Shown: positions 57,101-64,000 of the stretch, in pieces
Layout: every line of letters starts with the position of its first letter
Position numbering within the stretch: the stretch's first letter is position 1
From: Lichenostomus cassidix
Lineage: Eukaryota > Chordata > Aves > Passeriformes > Meliphagidae
Length of the DNA stretch: 64,000 nt
Reading direction: 5' to 3'
Assembly (NCBI GenBank): GCA_008360975.2
Contig: VLJF02000840.1
Span: forward strand, 868,001 to 932,000
Notes under the pieces: generated by a model
The model's input: the letters and a program-made list of their open reading frames with translations, nothing else
Told to the model about the DNA's origin: nothing
Database searches by the model: none
Position numbers and translations under genes: made by a program

Positions 57101-58520
57101 AGGGTGACCCCCCCATGATCTGCCTCGACCAATCAATCACATCCCATCCACACTAATCCACACCCCCTACAGGGTGACGGCCACCATCACCCTCAGACAT
57201 GGTCCAGGGTGAGAGGGTCCCTCGGGCTTGTGGTCACTCCCATTCACAGTATCCCTCACCACACCCTCATCCCACCCGTTGCATGCCCTCATTTTACACC
57301 AGGGGATGACCTCCACCACTGTCGGTCACTGTCATGTGTGAAGGGGACCATCAGTGTCCAGTTGCCACCATGCAGAGACTCCCTCATCCCCCAACACCAG
57401 GTTCCAGCCCCTCCCCCACCCTCAGCCCCGTCTCTGTCCCCGCAGTGCCCGTGGCCAATGCCACCATCACCCCTGACCCCCCGGCACTCCACGTGCGCAC
57501 AGGTGACCCCGTGACCCTGTGCTGCTCGGTGCAGGTGGGCTCAGCACCTGTCACCTTCACCTGGCTGCATGATGGGCTTGAGGTGGCCCAGGGTCCCCTC
57601 CTGGAGCTCGGGGACATCGATATGGGACATTCTGGCACCTACCAGTGTGTGGCCACCAACCAGCTGGATGAGCACCGTGTGTTCCAGGCACTCAGCCCAG
57701 AGCTGGCCCTGGAGGTGACACCGTGGGGACACTGGGGCACAAGTGAGGTCATATGGGGGCACAGGTGAGGTCATATGGGGTCACCGGGGGATTCAAGACT
57801 CCTGAGGTGAGTGGTGACCCTGATGTGTCCCCCTCTGTTTCCCCAGCAGTGGCTGTGAATGTTGGCAGGACCCTCCTGTACCTGCTGCTGCTCGTGGCTG
57901 TCATCGGGGGCTGTCACTGGTGGCACCGCCCTGGTGGGTGACAATGTTGGGATTGGGGGTCCTGGAGTGAGGGGAAACCTCCAGAGTGTGGGGAGAGATG
58001 GGGCAGCACCCAGAGCTCCTGAGCTGGGGGAAAATGAGCCCCCAGTGACCTTGGCAGGAGCTCCTGGGAGGTTTGGGGAGGTGTTGGAAGGTTGGGGTTT
58101 TTTTCAGGGACATCCCTGGGTGGCTTTTGAGGAACATTGGGGTGGCACTGGGAGCCCCTGGAGAGACTGGGGAGGTGTTGGAGGGTGGTGCAGCTATATA
58201 CAAGGTACTTTCAGGGGTCCTGTGTGAGTCTGGGAGGTGCCTCTCCTGTCCAGGCTTGGGGTTCTGGGCCTTTGGGGATCAGGGGCACTGTGGTGGTGCA
58301 GAACTTTATGGGGTTCAGATGTTCCTGGGTTCCGGGGGGTATCAGTGTCCGGTAGGAATTGGGCTGCAGTGGGGATTTGGGGGTCCCGTGGGGATTTGTG
58401 GGTCCTGTGGGTGGTTGCTTGGAGCTCCCAAGGTCCCAGGAAGGTTCAGGGGTCTCAGGGACCCCACAGTCACCTCCTCCCCTTTTCCTTGCAGGAGCCA
58501 GGATGTCTCAGGACAGGTGA
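54157..58520 (+). CDS. R9: activating-type FcR/FCRL-like receptor, five Ig domains, NxxR TM
   Basis: Exons: leader 54157-54187 and 54794-54814 (21 bp), D1 54904-55137, D2 55441-55695, D3 55807-56091, D4 56559-56828, D5 57446-57742, TM 57850-57933, terminal exon 58495-58520. The sum is 500 codons plus stop. The TM reads VNVGRTLLYLLLLVAVI with the NxxR motif, and the tail ends GARMSQDR by read-through of the old donor (AGG TGA), so signalling needs an adaptor, probably FcR-gamma. Oddities: the ancestral start ATG is GTG, so the start is six codons later. The D5 donor has shifted bases (CACAA|GTGAGG). In D2 the second canonical cysteine is tyrosine (SYHYSG where others have C), leaving one cysteine unpaired. 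It is the only complete plus-strand unit. Confidence 0.8.
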
Positions 58521-58615
58521 GGGCGGCTCCGGCCATGACTGCCCTTTCCCCCCTCCCACTGTCAGGGGGCACAGGACCCTTTTTCCTTTTATTGGACCCA
58601 AAACGCAGCTTTTTG

Positions 58616-58621
58616 ATTAAA
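58616..58621 (+). terminator. ATTAAA poly(A) signal, R9
   Basis: ATTAAA 96 bp past the R9 stop, the same spacing as in R5. Confidence 0.5.
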
Positions 58622-58789
58622 CTGGTAGAAATGGGGTTTGTTTGTTCAGCTCTGTCTGTTCAGCTCGGGAAGGAGGAGGGTCCAGGTCAGGCTGTTGAGC
58701 AGATCCTTGTGGGATTTGCAGGATTTTTGGGGCTCTCTCAGTCCCTTGGGGAGGGTGACAAAATGATCAATTGGGGCATTTCCGGACTG

Positions 58790-59210
58790 GTTGCCTCGCA
58801 GCTGCACCGAGAGCCCCGAGAGCCCCGGGATGGAGCCGGGGACAGCGTGAGGTGTCCCCCGAGCCCAGCCCAGCCCCGCCGCAGCCCTGCCCGGTGCCCC
58901 CCGGTGCCCAAAGCCCCGCAGCCGGCGCTCCCCGAGCGGCTCTGAGCCCCGCAGCTGCTGCGGAGCCTCGGCCGGGCTCAGCCCTGGGGCGGGCGGGGGG
59001 CGCCGGGAGGGAGGGAGCGGGAGGCTGGGGGAGAGCAGGGAGCCCGGCAGGAGCCGCCGGGCCTGCGGGAGCGGAGTGCTGGGCTCGGTCACCGGGGCAG
59101 GTGGCGCTGCCATGGCGCTGCGAGTGGCGCCACTGTCCCGGGCTGCGGCAGCGACGGTGGCCATGTGTCCGGAGCGGCTGGGACAGCGTGTCCGGAGCCA
59201 CTGTCGTATG
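58790..59210. promoter_or_regulatory. CpG-rich unit 4 (candidate CpG island)
   Basis: Fourth copy, inverted relative to the first three, as is the gene it precedes (R10). An uninterrupted 323-codon frame crosses it on the minus strand (58646-59617). Confidence 0.45.
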
Positions 59211-59676
59211 TGTCGGGATAGACTGTTGCTATGGCAACGCCCCCAACAACTCCGGCACTCGGGGATGTCCTGGAATGGGCGGAGGGAGGAGCAGAGCACC
59301 CCAAAATTGGGAAAGGCAAATCCAAGGGATGGCAGAGATGGAATTGCAGCAGCCAAGGGGAGCCAGAAGCTGCGAGAGGAACAACCCTGCAGGCAGCGAG
59401 CGCAGGGAGGAAGGAGGGGCAGTAGGGGCTCCGGGTGCCTGAGTGGAGATTCCCTGGAGCTCGTGGTGTCCCCGGGGAGCAGAGACCTCCCTGCAGCCCT
59501 GCAGGATCCCCCGGTGCAGTAGGGGATGCCCGAAGGGTGCTGTGAGCCCGTGGGAAACCCACGTTGGAGAAGTGCCTGAGAGGGGAATGTGTGTTTAAGA
59601 TGTGTTTCACTTCTCATTTTTCAGCTCTGATTTGATGGTTGATAAATTCAATTCAATTTGCTTCCTTCTGCTGCAA

Positions 59677-59692
59677 GAAAGAGAAAGCGAAA
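59677..59692 (+). promoter_or_regulatory. ISRE-like GAAA triplet upstream of R10
   Basis: GAAAGAGAAAGCGAAA: three GAAA cores with 2-bp spacing in the sense of R10, about 0.82 kb upstream of its ATG. Confidence 0.45.
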
Positions 59693-60430
59693 GTGTTGGG
59701 GGGCACAGCTGGACACTCCCATCCCCCACAGCCCCCCAGTCCTCCTTGAACTCCCTTCTCCCCCTCCTCAGGCTCTCCCCAGTTCCTTCCCTGCTCAGGA
59801 GCTCCCTGACATCGCCGAGACAGGAATTGGGGCAGTGTGAATTTGAGGGAAAAAATGGAAGAAATGGAAATAAAGAGAGGAAAAAGCGCCTGGGTGGGGG
59901 AGGGGGCACAGAGCCAGAGACCCTCGGAATCCCCCTGGGGTGACCCCCAGGCCATGAGGAGCCCGAGGGGGCTGTGCTGGGCCCTGGGTCACCCCAACAT
60001 CTGAGGCACCCAGTGCAGGAGCTGTGACCCACATGCCCACCCAGCCACTGCCCATCCCTGGCACCCCCATTGCCCTGGGAACCCAACCATGGCACCCCCA
60101 TTCCCTATGTCCCCCCAGCCTGGGACTGCCATTGCCCAGGGTCTCCATGGCCCAGGACCCCCATTGCCGAGGAGCCCCCTCCCCTTGATTCCATCCCCTG
60201 CACCCTCCCTTTCCCCAGGACCGTGATTCCCCCAGGACCTCCATCCCACTGGGAACTCCATCTTTGGCTCTACACACCCCCTGTGTCCCCAGTCGTGGGA
60301 ACCCGGTGTCCTGCCATGTCCCCAGCCTGTCCCACCACGTCCCCGCCATGTCCCCGCCCTGCCCCCAGCTTGTGGCCAGCCTGTCCCCACCCTGCCCCCA
60401 CCCTGTGTCAAACACGCCCGAGCGCGAGAC
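59693..60430. other. R10 upstream block
   Basis: Inverted copy of the R4 and R5 upstream block. No supported gene; the 300-codon minus frames across it are shared noncoding sequence. Confidence 0.5.
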
Positions 60431-60431
60431 G

Positions 60432-60448
60432 TGACCTTGTTTCCTTCC
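60432..60448 (+). promoter_or_regulatory. ETS core plus half-site upstream of R10
   Basis: TGACCTTGTTTCCTTCC, 64 bp upstream of the R10 ATG. Confidence 0.4.
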
Positions 60449-60511
60449 CCTCTGGCCAAAGAGCCACCGACAGGGACAGGTGGCCCCGGCAGTGTGTGAC
60501 AGCCAGCCCGG

Positions 60512-63500
60512 ATGGCCGGGGACAGCGGGATGGCCGGGAAGGTGGCACTGCTGCTGTGCGGTGAGTGCTCTGCGCACAGGGGTGACAGCCCAGGGATGGC
60601 CCTGGTGAGGCAGAGAGCGGTGGGGAGGGGGCACAGGGGGCTGCGGGCTCCCTTGAGGTCCCCAGTGCCAGCAGAGCCAGTCCGTGGGGGTGACCAGGGT
60701 TGTGGAGTGGCCGTGGGGACAGGAGAGAGGGGACAGAAAGGTGGGGACAGTAATGGGGGACACGGGTGTGGGGAGGGATCATGTGGCATGGGGCGGGTGT
60801 GGGGACAGGGGCAGGGACACAAGGCTGCAGGGACAGGGGGGCAAGGGGACAATGACTGTCGGGATGGGATATGGGGACAGGTGCTGTGGGGCTGGTGGGG
60901 GTGAGCTGTGCCAGCACGGGGTGGCTGTGGTGTCCCCATTTCCGGGGTGGCCGCAGTGTCCCCAAGCCCTGCCTGAGCACGGGGTGGCCCTGGTGTCCCT
61001 GTCCCCGAGACATCCGTGCCATTCTGTCTTCACGGGGACAGTTTGGGGACAATGCCACACTTCATCTCCTGTGTGTCACTGTCCCTGAGGTGCCACCCTC
61101 AGTCAGCCCTCTTCCTTCTCCCTTCCAGCTCAGACCCTCAGCCTCACTGGTGAGTCCCCAAGGGATGCCATGTCCCTGCCCTGCTGTCCCCAGCCCTGTG
61201 CTGGCCCTGGCAGGCTGGTGTCCCCTGTCACTCACAGGTGCTCAGACCACCCAGCTCCTCGTGGATTCCCCCTGGACACCAGCGGTGCTGTGGGACAGAG
61301 TGACACTGAGCTGCCAGGGCTTGGGGACATCCGGTGTCACCTACTGGCGCAAGGACGGGTGGAGCTCGTGGCAGAAGGGAGGCGGCCACTTCACTGTCAC
61401 TGAGAGTGGCACCTATAGCTGTCACCGACCCAGCACTGGGCACAGCCCCTCCGTGAGCGTATTAGATGGTAAGGGGAGTTTGGTGTCCCCAGCCTGTCAC
61501 TCGTGGGGACCCCGAAGGCTTTGGGTGAGCCCTACTTACTGGGTCACCCCCTGGTGTGACAAGAGCCTGTCCCCTGCACACGGGGACATCCCAGAGCATC
61601 CCAGTGCCATGGAACCCTCTTGGAACTGGGTACCCCCATGTGCTCTGTGTGTGACACAGTGGGGGGTCCCAGTGCCATCGGGACATGCCAGTGTGATGTG
61701 TCCCCACTTGTCCCCAGACATGCTGGTGCTGCAGGTGCCAATGCAGCCGCTGGTGGAGGGGGACACGGTGACACTGCGCTGCCGGGTCAGGGGCAGCTAC
61801 TCTGTCACCTCGGTGTCCTTCTACCGCGAGGAGGAGGAACTGGGTTGGGCCGTCAATGGGACCGAGCTGTCCCTCCCTGCTCCACTGCAGCTGAACCACA
61901 GTGGTCACTATCGCTGCAAGGGCTGGGTGAGCTTCGGAACGTCACTGACCGAGTCAAAGCCAGTGACAGTGACAGTGCATGGTGAGCACCGCAAAACCCC
62001 GACAGCCCCACAGCCTCTCCCCAGCACACTCGCGATCATCATCCTCACTCCCATCTCACCCCCAGAGCTCTTCCCGGTGCACGGCAACCCCGACAGCCTC
62101 CCCGGGTACCCCAGACACAACTGGGGACCCCCAGCCCTCGCTGACCCCCTGCCCGGGTCTCCCCATCACTGCCCTTCCTGGGTTCCTCCCCGAATCCTCC
62201 CATCCTTGCCCGGCTCCCCCATATCCCCTGCTCTGCTCCCTTCATCTCCCATTTCCGGGGTGGCCACGGTGTCCCCATCCCCGAGCGATCCGTGCCACTG
62301 TGGTGTCCCCAAGGGGACAGTTTGGGGACAGCCCCCTCACCTTGTCCCCTGGGTGCCACTGTCCCCGAGGTGCCACCCTTGCTCAGACCCTGTCCCTTCT
62401 CCCTTCCAGCTCAGACCCTCGGCCTCGCTGGTGAGTCCCCAAGGGATGTCATGTCCCCACCCTGCTCACCCCAGCCCTGTGCTGGCCCTAGCAGGCTGGT
62501 GTCCCCTGGTGTCCCCTGTCACCCGCAGGTGCCCAGACCACCCAGCTCCTCGTGGATCCCCCCTGGACACCGCCGGTGCTGTGGGACAGAGTGACACTGA
62601 GCTGCCAGGGCTTTGGGACATCCGGTGACATCTACTGGCACAAGGACGGGTGGAGCTCGTGGCAGAAGGGAGGAGACCATTTCACTGTCACCGAGAGTGG
62701 CACCTATAGCTGTCACCGATCCAGCACTGGGCTCAGCCCCACCGTGAGCATCTTAGATGGTGAGGGGAGTTTGGTGTCCCCAGCCTGTCACCCGTGGGGA
62801 CACCGAGGGCTCTGGGTGAGCTCTGCTACCTGCGTCACCCCCTGGTGTGACCAGAGCCTGTCCCCTGCACACGGGGACATCCCAGAGCATCCAAGGTGAA
62901 GGGATCCTGTTGGAATTGGGAACCCCTGGGGTGTTGGAGGTGACAGAGTGGGGGGTCCAGGTGCCATCGGGACATGCTGGTGTGATGTGTCCCCACTTGT
63001 CCCCAGACTGGCTGGTGCTGCAGGTGCCAGCGCGGCCATTGCTGGAGGGGGACACGGTGACACTGCGCTGCCGGGTCAGGGAGAACTACCCTGTCACCTC
63101 GGTGTCCTTCTACCGTGAGGAGGAGGAACTGGGCTGGGCCGTCAATGGGACCGAGCTGTCCCTGTCCCCCCTGCAGCTGAACCACAGTGGCAGCTATCGC
63201 TGCGGGGGCTGGGTGAGCATCGGAACATCACTGGTGTCAGAGTCGAAGCCGGTGACAGTGACAGTGCACAGTAAGCACCCCACAGCCGCCAACCCGACAT
63301 CCCCACAGCCTCTCCCCAGTGGCTTTGGGGTCACAGTCCCCATCTCCCATCACCACGTGGGGACACCCCTCCTTCGCAACAGTCTCCCAGGTCGCCCAGA
63401 CACAACTGGGGACACCCAGCCCGATTGGAGGTCCCTCCAGTATCCCCAGGTCGCACCACCCCTGTCTGCATCCCCTCACCCCTCTCTGGGGTCCCTATAT

Positions 63501-64000
63501 CCCTTTGCATGTCTCCCCTTCCTGAATCTCCCACCACTCCCTTTCTCACCCTATCGGGTCTCCTCCACCCTCTCCTACATCTCCTCACTCCTCTCCTCAT
63601 GTCCCCATCACACCAATGTCCCCTACAGGGGTCTCACTCTGGGGAGTCTCCCTGTCATCGCAGCCCCCCGGGGGACAGGTGGCACTGGGTGACAGCCTGG
63701 TGCTGAGCTGTGTGGTGGCAACGGGGACAGGTCCTCTGTCCTTCTCTTGGCACCGGGAGGGCTCAGGGACACCGCTGGGCACTGGCCCACGTCTGGAGCT
63801 GCGCAGCATTGGCGTGAATGACAGCGGCCACTACCGGTGCCGGGCCAGCGACGGGGAGAGCGTGGCCGAAAGCCCCACACTGAATGTCCCTGTCTTGGGT
63901 GAGCGACACCCTCGGGCTGGGGGTGACCCACCCATGATATCATCATTCCCCACCCATCCCCTCCCCCGATACATCATGCCAACCCCTCCCCCACCCTCAG
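60512..64000 (+). CDS. R10: FcR/FCRL-like receptor with duplicated D1-D2, cut by window end
   Basis: Exons in order: leader 60512-60560, mini-exon 61129-61149, D1 61238-61468, D2 61718-61981, second mini-exon 62410-62430, second D1 62529-62759, second D2 63007-63270, D4 63629-63898. The window ends before D5, so the TM type is unknown. All exons are phase 1-1 with good GT-AG sites, so one transcript could encode D1-D2-D1'-D2'-D4 and beyond, with or without the seven-residue mini-exon insert. D1 and D1' share most residues (YWxKDGWSSWQKGG, HFTVTESGTYSC), so the duplication is recent. No second first-leader exon is seen before 62410, which argues for one chimeric gene, not two. Only the first 15 or so bases of a D3 exon survive at 62066; the rest is deleted. 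Confidence 0.75.
62066..62081 (+). pseudogene. D3 exon stub in R10
   Basis: The acceptor CACCCCCAG and AGCTCTTCCCGGTG match the start of D3. The sequence then jumps to GCACGGCAACCCC, which in other copies lies just after the D3 donor. The deletion took the rest of the exon and the donor. Confidence 0.7.

Noticed and set aside
59795..60939. minus-strand frames of over 300 residues upstream of R10
   Set aside because: They cross the conserved G-rich upstream block and the R10 leader exon in antisense. Similar frames arise in different phases in the other copies of the block.
61129..63898. two separate genes instead of one R10 gene
   Set aside because: There is no first leader exon, promoter element or tail between 61981 and 62410; the intron-1-like stretch there begins after the leader. 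A single chimeric gene is simpler.

Overview
This window looks like vertebrate, most probably avian (passerine-like), genomic DNA. It is GC-rich and has GT-AG introns, 5' CpG-rich blocks, LTR retroelements, microsatellites and one 500-N assembly gap. Nothing bacterial is present, and no tRNA, rRNA or CRISPR was seen. The species call is inference; the eukaryotic gene structure is read directly from the sequence.

The window is almost entirely a tandem array of Fc receptor / Fc receptor-like (FcR/FCRL) immunoglobulin-superfamily genes. I reconstructed ten units, named R1 to R10, plus two small inverted relics, P1 and P2. Each full unit has a leader exon, the 21-bp second leader mini-exon typical of the FcR family, separate exons for Ig domains D1-D5 (all phase 1-1), a transmembrane (TM) exon and one to three tail exons. 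R1 to R8 lie on the minus strand: R1 2010-5993, R2 9518-13649, R3 pseudogene 16689-20090, R4 22039-25440, R5 26960-29880, R6 34539-37379, R7 40974-42042 (cut by the gap), R8 44123-47908. R9 (54157-58520) and R10 (60512 to beyond the window end) lie on the plus strand. The strand switch coincides with a palindrome centred near 50.9 kb.

The units fall into two classes. R1, R2, R4, R7 and R8 have a neutral TM segment and a three-tyrosine ITIM tail (inhibitory). R3, R5, R6 and R9 have a TM segment with an NxxR motif (NVGR or NASR), known from receptors that pair with the ITAM adaptor FcR-gamma, and a very short or decayed tail (activating). R4 and R5 lack D3. R10 has two D1-D2 pairs. This is the signature of a fast-evolving paired activating/inhibitory receptor cluster. 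D1 and D2 differ most between copies; D3 and D5 are nearly identical.

Spaces between genes hold repeated modules: a CpG-rich unit, an ISRE-like GAAA triplet about 0.8 kb upstream of several starts, and an ETS-core plus AGGTCA element 64-68 bp upstream of the ancestral start codon. CTCF-like motifs occur in arrays of up to three at duplication-unit boundaries. Four solo LTRs of about 890 bp and one 3.39-kb defective endogenous retrovirus (31083-34473) are present. That retrovirus sits in an intron of R6 and carries an antisense fragment resembling the first coding exon of host NUP214.
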